The position numbers were made by a program, and so were the translations under genes. A stretch of DNA of 64,000 bases, taken from the NCBI GenBank assembly GCA_944320405.1, contig CALUHI010000004.1:62001-126000 (forward strand), written 5' to 3'. The notes below the pieces were generated by a model that saw only the letters and a program-made list of their open reading frames with translations, was not told the origin of the DNA and searched no databases. Numbering within the stretch: the stretch's first letter is position 1; each line of letters begins with the position of its first letter. Positions 37,442-47,253 of this stretch are shown one piece after another. The stretch comes from an uncultured Eggerthellaceae bacterium (GTDB lineage Bacteria > Actinomycetota > Coriobacteriia > Coriobacteriales > Eggerthellaceae).

Positions 37442-40400
37442 ATGGCGTCGGTTCCCATCCTTTCCACAACAGGCCTCTACTCCTACGAAACCATCGCGCA
37501 TCTGGTGGACGATCTTCTGGACCGTTCCGACCAGACCGCTCCCATGCGCTGCTCCTCGTCGACCACGACACGCTTGACAACATCAACAACATGTTCGGCC
37601 GAGAGGCGGGCGATGCCGTCATCGCGCGCACCACGCAGGTGCTGCCGGCGGTTTTCCGCGCGACCGACCTCGTGGCGCGCACCCACGACGACGAGTTCAT
37701 CGTCTTAATGAAAGACGTTTCCAGCCTTGACGCCATCGAGTGCATTGCAGGGCTCGTTTTGCAGCTGCTGCGCTGCCCTTGCGGCACGCAGGAGCATGCG
37801 GTGGAGGCCACGGTGTCGGTGGGCATCGCGATGTCCGACGGCCAAACGCCGCGCACGTTCAACGACCTTTACGACAACGCCTGCACCGCGCTGTTCGACG
37901 CGAAACGCGCCAAAGACCACCGCTTCGTCATCTACGACTGCAACGGCAAGCCGGCTCGCGGACAGTACGGCTTCGACCGCCTGGTGAACGCTTCTACGCC
38001 GAATTACCAGCCCTTCTTGGACACCCTCGCCAACGGCGGCGTTCTGCTGCGCGCCGAACCGAAAGGTTCGTTCGTTCCGCAGTACTTCAGCGACTCGTTC
38101 CTGGCGCTTTTGGGAGGCATGGCGCGAGAAGAGGCGCTCAGCGTGTACGGCGACGACATGGTGGCCGGCATGCATCCCGACGATCGCCAGCGCATGCGCG
38201 ACGAGATCAAGGAATCTCTTTCGGCTGAAACGCCTCTGCGCACCATTGCGCGCATGCGCAAGGCCGGCGGCGGCTACGTATGGGTGTCGATCTTTGCCGT
38301 GTGGACGCGCGAAAACGTGTTGCGGATGATCTCAGAAGGGGCGTTCCAGCTGACCAAGGAGTTCCGGCGCGAAGACGCGGGCAGGATCCGCTGGACAAGC
38401 CTTGTGGCCCACATCGTGGAGAATCCGCTCAGCCATCACATGATCGCCTTCGTCTACATTGCCGACATCGAACGGCCCCATGTGGAGGTGTCGTTCGCCT
38501 CGGCTTTCGCGAAGCCAAACGCGACAACAGGACTGTATTCGAAAGAATCGCTCGAGCGCATCGCGGCGGCCATCCAACACGCCGACACGCCCGAGGAGCC
38601 CTTGGCGGCGGTGGCGGTCATCCGCGTAGCGATGCCTGCCGATCTGCGTGCGATGCTCAGTGCCGAAGACTCCACTTCGGGGCAGGTCTTTTTGGGCCAG
38701 CGGCTTTCCGTGTGCCTGGCGCAAGAGGGCCTCGTGGCGCGCTACGGCGCCGATGGCTTCCTCGTGCTGTTCCCCCGCGTCGATTCCGAAACCTGGCTGC
38801 GCCAGCGCATCGAGGCGTCCATCGCCGATTTGAGGAAAGTCTACGTCGACAAAGACGGCAACGCGCACCCCATCGTGCTGGCGTGCGGCTACGCGGTCGA
38901 GGAAGTGTCCGAGATGCGCTTCAACGATGCGGTGACGCGTGCGAAGAGCGCGTGCCGCGTGAACGAGGCCGAGCCGACGGGCTCTCTGTGGTCGTTCGAC
39001 GAGCGCGTCGGCCAGATGCGTCGCGCGATGAAACCCGGCAGCGGCCGCTCCATGAGGACGGTTTCCGCCGAAGAGATGAACCGGCCGCTCACGGGCACCG
39101 AACGCGAGGCCCTCGATGCTGCGATGCATGCCATGATCATGGCAAACAACTACGACGAGGCCATCACCAACGTGCTGGGCGTGCTGGGCCAGGCCTATCA
39201 CGCCCACCGCGTGTTCACGGTGGCGCTTTTGGAGAACGGCATGGTCGCGGGACTGCACGAGTGGTGCGCTGAAGGAATACGGCACCCTGCAAAACGCCGC
39301 CAACGTCGGGATGACCGTTTTGGTTGAGCGCGTGCATGCGAAGCGGCGCAGCGCCACTGACCCGAGCGCGCACCTGTGGCGCTTCATCGCGTTCCCCGTC
39401 ATGAAATACGGCATGTGCGCGGGCTTCCTGTGCGTGGAAGATCCCTACGTCAACTCGACCGACGTGGCGCTCATCAACTCGCTGATGCCCATGATCACCC
39501 GCCTGCGCGACCGCGAGGGCGGAATCAGCACCACATCGATCTCGCGGATGCGCGACAAGCTTACCGGCCTGCCTGGCAAGGCGATGTTCGAGCGCAACGC
39601 CATCACGTTCGATTCGTCGCTGTTCCATTCCGTCGCGGTGCTGCGCGTGGGACTCGAGCGCATCTACACCCTGGAGGGCGACCGCGACACGGAAAACGAG
39701 AACAAGCTTCTGCTGTACGCCGCGCGCAACCTCACTGGGCTGTTCCCCTTGGACTCCACGTACCGCACCGACGAGCTTCAGCTCACGTGCGTGGTTACCA
39801 ACATGTCCTACGACGCGTTCAACGCGCGCACCACGCGCATGGCCGCCATCATGCGCCAGCGCATGCGCAACGGCTTCGCGCTGTGCGACGCGTGGAGCGA
39901 CGCCATGCCTTCGCTGAGCAAGCTGTTGGAGGAAGCGGGCACGTCGGCGTACGGAGACCGCTCCATCTTCTTCCCCGACGAGCGCTCACGCGCCCTCAGC
40001 ACCATGCCGTCGTTCCAGCGCGCCTTCGATGGCGACGTGTTCTCGGTGCGCTTGCAGCCGCAGGTGGACCTCAAGACAGGCGAAGTGGTGGGTTCCGAGG
40101 CGCTTGCGCGCTGCCTGACGCCTTCGGGCGAGACCATTCCGCCGTCGGAGTTCATCCCCCGCATGGAGGCGGAAGGCAACGTGTCCGGCCTGGATTACTT
40201 CGTGTTCGAAAAGGTGCTCGCCACGCTGAACGATTGGGCCGACCGCGGGCTGAAGCCGCTGCCGGTTGCCGTGAACCTCTCGCGCCAGACGGTGCTCGAC
40301 CCCAGCTTCGTTGCATCGATCTTGGCGCTGACCAGCCGCTACGATGTGCCAGAAGATTTGCTGGAGATCGAGATCACCGAATCGATGGGCGGTTCAAAAA

Positions 40401-40815
40401 CATGGAGCTGCGCGGCGCCATGGAAGCGCTGCGCGGTCAGGGCTTCCGGTTTGCGCTGGACGAACTGGGGTCGGAATACCCAACGCTCAGCGCCATGAGC
40501 GACCTTCCCTTCGACACGGTGAAGTTGGACCGGCTTTTGGTGAGGCGTTTCGCTGAAGATTCGATGAGCCGCTCTATTGTGGAGGGCATTGCGCGGGCAT
40601 GCGAGAAAAACGGCATTCGCTGCGTGGCGGAGGGTGTGGAATTCCCCTCCTACATCGAGCTGCTGGTTTCCATGGGCTGCCATTACGGGCAAGGCTACTG
40701 CTTCGCCCGCCCGATGACTATCGATCAGTTTACGAACGAATATCTGGTGGATGCAAACGAGGACGCAGAGCGTACAATACCTATCCCGAAGGGTGACGGA
40801 GAGGAAGTGAGCTGA
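37442..40815 (+). pseudogene. GGDEF-PAS-GGDEF-GAF-GGDEF-EAL signalling protein, interrupted by three frame changes
   Basis: Read across three single-base frame changes, this is one gene of about 1,120 codons. It starts in one frame (STTGLYSYETIAHLVDDLL), moves near 37541-37544 to another (ALLLVDHDTLDNINNMFG), moves near 39275 to a third segment (GMTVLVERVHAKRRS), and near 40391 to the last (FKNMELRGAMEALRGQGFRF). The domain order is degenerate GGDEF (THDDEF), PAS (about 38020-38340), degenerate GGDEF (GADGF), GAF (about 39110-39520), a third degenerate GGDEF and an EAL domain. The EAL keeps SEALAR, EITES and AEGVEF but has DELG where DDFG is usual. The first and third changes each look like one lost base, the second like one gained base. 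The stop overlaps the next start (TGATG). It is either a decayed gene or sequencing error. Confidence 0.8.
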
Positions 40816-43283
40816 TGGGCGACGAGATCAAAAAGACCGAGCGCATCAACGACTCCGGCGAAATGGAAGAACCCAAGAACCTGGTGGTGGGCGTCGGCGC
40901 AAGCGCCGGCGGCTTAGAAGTGCTGCAGCAGTTCTTCAACGCGATGCCGCGCATCAGCGGGTGCGCGTTCGTGGTTGTGCAGCATCTCTCGCCAGACCAT
41001 CGCAGCATGCTGCCCGAGATCCTGGGCAAGCAGACCAAGATGCCGGTCATCCAGGCGCGCAACGAGATGAAGGTGCTTCCCAACCACGTGTACCTGATTC
41101 CGCCGCGCAACAACATGATTCTGCGCGACGGCCACCTGCACCTGAGCGAATACGACACCACCCAGGTAAACCACCCCATCGACATATTCTTCGACTCGCT
41201 TGCCAACGAGATGCGCGAGCGCGGCGTTGCTGTGGTGCTCTCCGGCACGGGTTCCGACGGCACGCGCGGCATCAAGGCGGTGAAGGAGGCAGGCGGCCTG
41301 GTGATCGTGCAGGATCCCACCACTGCCAAGTTCGACGGCATGCCCCGAAGCGCTATCGGCACGGGCCTGGCCGACTTCGTGTTGGCTCCACGCCAGATCG
41401 TCGAGGAGATCCTCAACTTCTCGCAGCATCCTTCGGTTCTCATCGCCAACGACAACGTGGAACTCTGTGACGACGATGAAGCGATGCTTCGCATCTACGG
41501 CACGCTCAAGCAGGTGTGCGGCGTCGACTTCACCCACTACAAGCGCTCCACGGTGGTGCGTCGCATCGAGCGCCGCATGGTGGTCACGCATTCCAGCACG
41601 CTGTCCGACTTCGCGTCGCTTCTGGAGATCGACGAGCGCGAGGCGCGCGCTTTGGGTCGCGAGATCCTCATTGGTGTGACGCGCTTCTTCCGCGATGAAG
41701 AATCGTTCCAAAAGCTGAAGTACAAGGCCATCTACGACATCCTGTCGCGCACAAGCGAGCGCGACACCATTCGCGTGTGGGTGGCGGGTTGCTCTACGGG
41801 CGAAGAAGCTTATTCGGTGGCCATTTTGTTCCGCGAAGCCATGGAAGAGCAGAACATCCGGCGTCAGGTGAAGATCTTCGCCACCGATGTGGACATGCAG
41901 TCGGTGGAGATCGCCAGCAAGGGCGTCTACTCCGAAAGCATCGCCGACGACGTGTCGGCCGACCGCCTGATGCGCTTCTTCGAGATCCGCGGCGATTCGT
42001 ACCATATCGTCAACGAGATCCGCAAGATGATCGTGTTCGCGCCGCACAACCTGTTCACCGATCCGCCGTTCGGTAAGCTCGACCTTATCAGCTGCCGCAA
42101 CGTGATGATCTACTTCCAGCCCGTTTTGCAGAAAACGCTGTTCGGTATTTTCCATTCCGCCCTGAAGGACGGCGGTTACTTGTTCCTGGGCAAGAGCGAA
42201 TCGGCAAACGACGTGTCCGACGTGTTCGTGCCGGTGTGCAGCACCGAGCGAATCTACACGCATATGGGGGAAGGCAAGATGCCCGAGAACGTGCAGACCG
42301 CTTACAACGTGCAGATCCCGCCGACTCCCACATCTGTAGGCGTGGCGCTGCGTGATATCCGCGAAGACGGCGAGGATCTCGACAAGCTGTATTCTACATT
42401 CCTTGAGCGCTTCTTGCCGCCTTCGGTGGTTATCGATGAGGGCAACCAGGCCGTCCACTTCTTTGGTGACTATTCGAAGTACCTTTCCATTTCGCCCGGC
42501 AAGGCCTCGTTCAGCATCTTCAATCTGGTGCATGAAGACCTGAGCTTGGCGGCATCCACAGCCATCAGCCGCTGCCGCAGCGATGAGCAGACGGTCGCCT
42601 ACACCGACATCGCCGTGCGCACCAACGACGGCGTGCAGCATGTGGACATGACCGTGCAGCCGCTGTGGGAGTACAGTCCGCAGCTCATGGGCATGATTGC
42701 ACTGGTGTTCTCCGACCACACGGGTCGCGAGATCGAAGAGGGCGAATCTGAGCGCTACGACATCGAGAAAACTGCCGCGCGTCGTATCGCCTACTTGGAA
42801 AACGAACTGCAGAACACGCAGAACGAGTTGAAGGCCTCCATCAGCGACCTCGAGACGGTGAACGAAGAGCTGCAGGCGGCCAACGAGGAGCTCTACACGG
42901 TGAACGCCGAATACGAGCAGAAGCTCGACGAGCTCACCGACACCACCAACGACCTGACGAACTTCCTGTCGTCCACGATGATTGGTATTTTGTTCCTCGA
43001 CAACAACCTGAACATCCGCAAGTTCACCGAGTACGTGGGCCGCGAGTTCAACATCATGTCGCACGACGTGGGCCGCAGCATTCAGATCGTGGCGCACCTG
43101 TTCAAAGACATCGACATCGTCGAAGACGCCGAGGCCGTGCTTCGCAGCCTCATGCCCATCGACAAGGAAGTCACCACCGTCGACGGCAAGAACTACACCC
43201 TGCGCATCGCCCCATACCGCACCACCGAGAACAGCATCGAAGGCTTGGTACTGACGATTATCGACAGCATTGGGGAGAAATAA
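40815..43283 (+). CDS. CheB-CheR fusion with coiled coil and PAS domain
   Basis: An 822-residue fusion. Residues 20-205 are a CheB methylesterase with its catalytic triad visible (S30 in GASAGG, H57 in VVQHLS, D148 in GTGSDGT). Residues 225-480 are a CheR methyltransferase with VAGCSTGEEAYSVA for SAM binding and LISCRNVMIYF. A roughly 80-residue coiled coil (LENELQNTQNELKASISDLE) and a C-terminal PAS domain (about 720-820) follow. No receiver domain precedes CheB, and no histidine kinase follows PAS as it does in many relatives. No chemoreceptor or flagellar gene is nearby. It is coupled by TGATG overlap to the interrupted GGDEF/EAL gene. A strong terminator follows. Confidence 0.9.
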   Translation: MGDEIKKTERINDSGEMEEPKNLVVGVGASAGGLEVLQQFFNAMPRISGCAFVVVQHLSPDHRSMLPEILGKQTKMPVIQARNEMKVLPNHVYLIPPRNNMILRDGHLHLSEYDTTQVNHPIDIFFDSLANEMRERGVAVVLSGTGSDGTRGIKAVKEAGGLVIVQDPTTAKFDGMPRSAIGTGLADFVLAPRQIVEEILNFSQHPSVLIANDNVELCDDDEAMLRIYGTLKQVCGVDFTHYKRSTVVRRIERRMVVTHSSTLSDFASLLEIDEREARALGREILIGVTRFFRDEESFQKLKYKAIYDILSRTSERDTIRVWVAGCSTGEEAYSVAILFREAMEEQNIRRQVKIFATDVDMQSVEIASKGVYSESIADDVSADRLMRFFEIRGDSYHIVNEIRKMIVFAPHNLFTDPPFGKLDLISCRNVMIYFQPVLQKTLFGIFHSALKDGGYLFLGKSESANDVSDVFVPVCSTERIYTHMGEGKMPENVQTAYNVQIPPTPTSVGVALRDIREDGEDLDKLYSTFLERFLPPSVVIDEGNQAVHFFGDYSKYLSISPGKASFSIFNLVHEDLSLAASTAISRCRSDEQTVAYTDIAVRTNDGVQHVDMTVQPLWEYSPQLMGMIALVFSDHTGREIEEGESERYDIEKTAARRIAYLENELQNTQNELKASISDLETVNEELQAANEELYTVNAEYEQKLDELTDTTNDLTNFLSSTMIGILFLDNNLNIRKFTEYVGREFNIMSHDVGRSIQIVAHLFKDIDIVEDAEAVLRSLMPIDKEVTTVDGKNYTLRIAPYRTTENSIEGLVLTIIDSIGEK

Positions 43284-43284
43284 T

Positions 43285-43314
43285 CGCTTCGACGGCCGCA
43301 GGCCGTCGAAGCGA
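43285..43314 (+). repeat. CGCTTCGACGGCC palindrome after the CheB-CheR gene
   Basis: CGCTTCGACGGCC-GCA-GGCCGTCGAAGCG, 13 pairs, with no T-run. It stands in front of the real terminator. Confidence 0.75.
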
Positions 43315-43323
43315 CGTCCAGCT

Positions 43324-43356
43324 GAGAGGGCGGGAGCGATCCCGTCCTCTCTTTTT
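43324..43356 (+). terminator. Intrinsic terminator
   Basis: GAGAGGGCGGGA-GCGA-TCCCGTCCTCTC followed by TTTTT. Confidence 0.93.
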
Positions 43357-43406
43357 ATGTTCGGCTATCCCCAGATAAAAATAACCGGATACGCAAATAT
43401 CATTGC

Positions 43407-43435
43407 TTGACTATATAACTAAACAAGAATAATAT
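43407..43435 (+). promoter_or_regulatory. Promoter of modA
   Basis: TTGACT, 17 bases, TAATAT in an AT-rich stretch. The best -35/-10 pair in the window, 75 bases before the modA start. Confidence 0.75.
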
Positions 43436-43509
43436 CCTTATTGTTGAATGAAGGGGCGTCGAGTCTCTTCAAAGAGGGATAAGGGATCGTAAGCTAGGAG
43501 AGGGATCGT

Positions 43510-44394
43510 ATGAAGAAACCTATGCGCATCGTTGCGGCCTCCGTGTGTGCGTTGGCGCTTGCTGGATCGTTCGCGATGTTCGGTTGCTCGTCCAACACGG
43601 AGTCCACCCAGGAGCAGCAGCCTGCTCAGGAGCAGGCTTCCGAGCAGGTTGAGCTGCAAATCTTTGCCGCCAATTCGCTGGAGAAGGCGCTCAACGAGGT
43701 TCAGGCGCTCTACACCGAGCAGACCGGCGTGACCTTCGCCGATACGCAGTACGAGGCCTCTGGCACGCTGAACGAGATGCTGGGCGGCGGCGCTACTGCT
43801 GATATCGAGATCACCGCGTCGAAGGGCACGATGGACACCGCCGTTAAGGAAGGCTACGTCGACGAGGGCACCCGCTTTGACATGTTCACCAACGACCTCG
43901 TGATCGTTGCTGGCACCGACTCCGACATCACCGAGATGACGCTTGAGGAAGCCGCTTCTGGCAACTACAAGATTGCCGTGGGCGACGACAACGTCCCTGC
44001 TGGCAACTATGCCAAGCAGGCGCTGTCCACCGTGGGCGCATGGGTTGACGATGAAGGCACCGTTGGCCCCGAGTCTGACGGCAAGGGCGGCACGTTTGAG
44101 GGCACCCCGCTTGAGGGTATGGTGACCGAGGGCAAGTCTGTGGGCGATGTGTGCTCCTACGCCAACACCGGCGATGTTGACCTGGCGTTCGTGTACAGCT
44201 CTGACGTGTACCGCTTCGGCAACGTGAAGATCGTGGGCACGGTTCCCGCTGATGCCTGCAAGGCCATCGTGTACCCGGCCGCCGTGTGCGCCGAGACCGA
44301 TAATGCTGAGGCTGCTCAGGAGTTCCTGGATTGGGCCGTCAGCGACGAAGGCGCGCTGAAGATCTGGCAGGAGTGGGGCTTCGAACTGGCATAA
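43510..44394 (+). CDS. modA: Molybdate ABC transporter substrate-binding lipoprotein
   Basis: A 294-residue periplasmic-binding-protein-fold lipoprotein. Residues 1-27 are a lipoprotein signal peptide ending in the lipobox AMFGC. A Gln/Glu-rich linker follows. The ModA fold runs from IFAANSLEKALNEV (the first anion-binding Ser) through YEASGTLNEML (second Ser) to AQEFLDWAVSDEGALKIWQEWGF at the C-terminus. It captures molybdate or tungstate outside the cell. It is first in a modABC operon that directly precedes moaA and moaC. ATG 43510 follows AGGAGAGGG. Confidence 0.93.
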   Translation: MKKPMRIVAASVCALALAGSFAMFGCSSNTESTQEQQPAQEQASEQVELQIFAANSLEKALNEVQALYTEQTGVTFADTQYEASGTLNEMLGGGATADIEITASKGTMDTAVKEGYVDEGTRFDMFTNDLVIVAGTDSDITEMTLEEAASGNYKIAVGDDNVPAGNYAKQALSTVGAWVDDEGTVGPESDGKGGTFEGTPLEGMVTEGKSVGDVCSYANTGDVDLAFVYSSDVYRFGNVKIVGTVPADACKAIVYPAAVCAETDNAEAAQEFLDWAVSDEGALKIWQEWGFELA

Positions 44395-44403
44395 GCCCGA
44401 AAT

Positions 44404-44445
44404 TGCCCGCTGGCTTCCAGGGCAAGCATCTCTGAGGGAGAGCTC
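44404..44445 (+). other. Structured modA-modB intergenic RNA
   Basis: TTGCCC / GGGCAA hairpin nested against an alternative TTCCAG...CTGGAA pairing. It could be a regulatory switch or an mRNA-stabilising fold. I do not recognise the Moco riboswitch consensus. Confidence 0.3.
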
Positions 44446-44454
44446 TGGAAAGAC

Positions 44455-44492
44455 AAGGAGGATGGGTGAGGCACCTGCACCCATCCTCCTTT
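44455..44492 (+). terminator. Terminator between modA and modB
   Basis: AAGGAGGATGGGTG / CACCCATCCTCCTTT, a 14-pair stem with a 9-base loop. The T-run is short (TTTGCG), so read-through is likely. Confidence 0.7.
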
Positions 44493-44495
44493 GCG

Positions 44496-44501
44496 TATAA
44501 T
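44496..44501 (+). promoter_or_regulatory. -10 element before modB
   Basis: TATAAT immediately after the modA-modB terminator, 135 bases before the modB start. Suggests a second promoter. Confidence 0.5.
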
Positions 44502-44636
44502 GTGAGGGCTTCGCGCGCCGGGCGCTTCGAGGGGAAACTTCCGGCACGCGAAAGCCCGCCATGCGCGGGTGCGTTGCCGAGGACTGCCGACGATCGCCAA
44601 CGGCGGACCGCAGCGCGGAGGGGAACGGGAGGACAG

Positions 44637-46058
44637 ATGACCGATAGGCTGAAAACGGCGAAAGGCCCGGCGGCGCGTGCCTTCTTGGCAGCGGTCGCCG
44701 TGCTTTTGTGCGCGTTGCTCGCGCTTCCGCCCGCCGCATTCGCAGCGGAGGGCGGCGGCGCTGCCCAAGGGGCGTTGCAGGAATCAACCAACGCTGCGGC
44801 GAGCGACGATTCTGCCAACGTGACGGTGTCTGCGGGAGCTGATGCCGCGCTTGCCGATGGCGCTTCATTCGCGCTTGCGGACTTCTCCCGCGCTCAGAAA
44901 GGCTCCAACCGCGAAGTGGACGGCGCCTACATCGGCTACAGCTACTACCAGGGCGCTGACGCCGACTACCTGGCCGCTGTTGTGACGGACGACTACGTAG
45001 TGGTTCACGTTCCTGAAAGCGCGGCAGAGCTTTGCGACATCTCCGATCCTGCCGTGCAGGATCTGCTGAAAAACTGCTTGATCTCGCTTGACGAAGCGTC
45101 GGTGAACGGCGGTGTGGTCGCCGATGCCGATGCGCCGTGGGAGTTCACCTCTGAAAGCTCGTGGGAGCGCGACGGCATCGTGTACTCGTTCGGCGTGGAA
45201 GCAGGCGAGGGTCGCTATTACACCACGGTTGCAGGCGCTGACGGCAGCGACATCGTGAGCGAGACGTCCAACGCGGCGCGCCCGCTCTACGTCGACTTTG
45301 CGCACGTGGCGCTTCCGAGCGAAGTGGACATCGTTCCCCCTGCTACCGGCCTTGCCGCCGTGGGCGAGTTTCTTGCCAACCTCGACTGGAGCCCCTTGTG
45401 GGTGACGCTCAAGACCACAGGTGTGGCAATCGTGTTCATCTTCATCCTGGGCCTGGCGGCAGCGTATTTCAGCCTGCGCATTCCCAAACGCGCGCAAGAC
45501 ATCGCCGACACGCTGTTCACCATCCCCATGGTTTTGCCGCCTACCGTGTGCGGCTTCATCCTGCTTCTTGCACTGGGCAACAACTCGCCGGTGGGCCGCT
45601 GGTTCATCGAGCATGGCTTGCCGCTTGTGTTCAGCTGGCCGGCAACGGTGATCGCCGCTGTGGTGGTGGCGTTCCCGCTGATGTACCGCAGCGCACGTGG
45701 CGCATTCGAGAACATCGACCCGCTCATGCTGGACGCAGCGCGCACGTTGGGGTGGAGCAACCGGCGCATCTTCTTCCGTCTGATGATGCCCTTGGCATGG
45801 AGCTCCATCGCTGCCGGCGCAGTGCTGGCGTTCGCGCGCGCACTGGGCGAGTTTGGCGCCACGCTGTTTTTGGCGGGCAACTACGCGGGCATCACGCGCA
45901 CCATCCCCATCGCAATCTACTTCGAGTGGATGGGTGGCAACATGGACGCGGCGCTGTTCTGGACCGGCGTGGTCATTGTGTTCAGCTTCGTGGTCATCCT
46001 GTTCATCAATCTGTGGGGGCGGCGCACCACGAAATACCGCCGCGGTTCGGAGGAATAG
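44637..46058 (+). CDS. modB: Molybdate ABC transporter permease with an N-terminal secreted domain
   Basis: A 473-residue protein. Residues 1-36 are a signal peptide (hydrophobic run, then AAFA before AEGGG). Residues 37-250 form an extracytoplasmic domain of unknown fold (QKGSNREVDGAYIGYSYYQ, VVHVPESAAELCDISD). Residues 255-470 are the ModB permease with the EAA-type loop (AARTLGWSNRRIFFRLMMPLAW) and ALGEFGATLFLAGN. Ordinary ModB is about 230 residues. ATG 44637 has GGGAGG four bases upstream; the open frame further back runs into the modA-modB terminator. Confidence 0.9.
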   Translation: MTDRLKTAKGPAARAFLAAVAVLLCALLALPPAAFAAEGGGAAQGALQESTNAAASDDSANVTVSAGADAALADGASFALADFSRAQKGSNREVDGAYIGYSYYQGADADYLAAVVTDDYVVVHVPESAAELCDISDPAVQDLLKNCLISLDEASVNGGVVADADAPWEFTSESSWERDGIVYSFGVEAGEGRYYTTVAGADGSDIVSETSNAARPLYVDFAHVALPSEVDIVPPATGLAAVGEFLANLDWSPLWVTLKTTGVAIVFIFILGLAAAYFSLRIPKRAQDIADTLFTIPMVLPPTVCGFILLLALGNNSPVGRWFIEHGLPLVFSWPATVIAAVVVAFPLMYRSARGAFENIDPLMLDAARTLGWSNRRIFFRLMMPLAWSSIAAGAVLAFARALGEFGATLFLAGNYAGITRTIPIAIYFEWMGGNMDAALFWTGVVIVFSFVVILFINLWGRRTTKYRRGSEE

Positions 46059-46061
46059 CGC

Positions 46062-47171
46062 ATGAGCTTGGAAGTGGACATCAAGAAGGATTTCAAAGCG
46101 TTCACGCTGGACGTGGCGTTTTCCGCCGAGAACGAAACGCTGGGCTTTCTGGGCGCGTCCGGCTGCGGCAAAAGCCTTACCTTGCGCTGCATTGCGGGTA
46201 TCGAAACGCCTGATGAAGGACGCATTGTGGTCAACGGCACCGTGTTCTTCGATTCCGAGCAGAAGATCAACCTCACGCCGCAGCAGCGCAAGACAGCGTT
46301 GCTGTTCCAGAACTACATGCTGTTTCCTAACCTTACGGTGGCGCAGAACGTGGCGGCGGGCATTGGCAAAGACGTGTCGAAGGGCGACCGCGACGCCATC
46401 GTGTCCCGCGAGTTGAAGCGCTTTGGCTTGGAGGGTTTCGACAAGCGCTATCCTGCTCAGCTTTCCGGCGGCCAGCAGCAGCGCGTGGCGCTTGCGCGCA
46501 TGCTGGCGGCGCGACCGGGTATCCTGATGCTCGACGAGCCGTTCTCGGCGCTCGACGCGCATCTGAAAGAAGTTCTCGAGCAGAATCTGGTGAGCCTGTT
46601 CGACGCCTATCACGGAACGGTGCTCTACGTCAGCCACGACATCGATGAAGCGCTGCGTTTCTGCGATCGCATCGCGGTGGTGGATTCTGGCCGTATCATG
46701 GAGATCGACACGGGCGACGATCTGGTGAACAACCCCAAGTCGGTGGCGGCGCTGAAGCTTTCCGGCTGCAAGAACGCCACACCGGTGACGCGCGTGGACG
46801 AAACGCATGTGTGGTCAGCCAAGTGGGGCGTTACCGTTGAGGTGGATGGCCCGGTCGCCGACGACGTCGCTTACCTGGGCGTGCGTGCCCGCTATTTGGA
46901 GCAAGTGGACGGGCCGGGAGTCAACTGCTACCGCATGCGCGTGGACCGCGCGAGCGATTCGCGCTTCGAGCGGACGGTGCTTCTGGGCTTCCTCGACCGC
47001 GACGAGCGCGAGGTTCCCACAGTGGGCCAGGCGGAAGACGAGATGAAATACCTGCACCAGCACCTGTTCTGGCGCGTGCCCAAAGCCGACGGCGCAGCGC
47101 GCCTGCCCGAAGTGGGCGATGAAGTGTGGATCCGCATCCCCACCGATCGCATCTATCTGGTGGCGCGGTAA
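46062..47171 (+). CDS. modC: Molybdate ABC transporter ATP-binding protein
   Basis: A 369-residue ABC ATPase. It shows Walker A LGASGCGKSLTL, Q-loop LLFQNYMLFPNL, signature LSGGQQQRVALARML, Walker B ILMLDEPFSALD and H-loop YVSHDIDEAL. The C-terminal 120 residues are a regulatory extension in the TOBE position, longer and less regular than the 65-residue TOBE of typical ModC. It follows modB by three bases. Confidence 0.93.
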   Translation: MSLEVDIKKDFKAFTLDVAFSAENETLGFLGASGCGKSLTLRCIAGIETPDEGRIVVNGTVFFDSEQKINLTPQQRKTALLFQNYMLFPNLTVAQNVAAGIGKDVSKGDRDAIVSRELKRFGLEGFDKRYPAQLSGGQQQRVALARMLAARPGILMLDEPFSALDAHLKEVLEQNLVSLFDAYHGTVLYVSHDIDEALRFCDRIAVVDSGRIMEIDTGDDLVNNPKSVAALKLSGCKNATPVTRVDETHVWSAKWGVTVEVDGPVADDVAYLGVRARYLEQVDGPGVNCYRMRVDRASDSRFERTVLLGFLDRDEREVPTVGQAEDEMKYLHQHLFWRVPKADGAARLPEVGDEVWIRIPTDRIYLVAR

Positions 47172-47184
47172 GGGAAACGTTTCC
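47172..47184 (+). promoter_or_regulatory. Palindrome upstream of moaA
   Basis: GGAAACGTTTCC, a perfect 12-base palindrome just after the modC stop and about 35 bases before a TATACT hexamer (47217-47222). A possible operator. Confidence 0.35.
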
Positions 47185-47253
47185 GGGCCGCCATACATTT
47201 CTGCGGAAGCTTGCTTTATACTTGCATGCGATAAAACCGCAAAAGGAGGACCT

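Noticed and set aside
39376-40815. A single 479-codon gene spanning the end of the GGDEF/EAL locus
   Set aside because: Its first two thirds are a shadow frame; only the last part, from about 40391, carries EAL sequence in this frame.
40914-43097. 727-codon minus-strand open frame opposite CheB-CheR
   Set aside because: Shadow frame; the plus strand has clear catalytic motifs.
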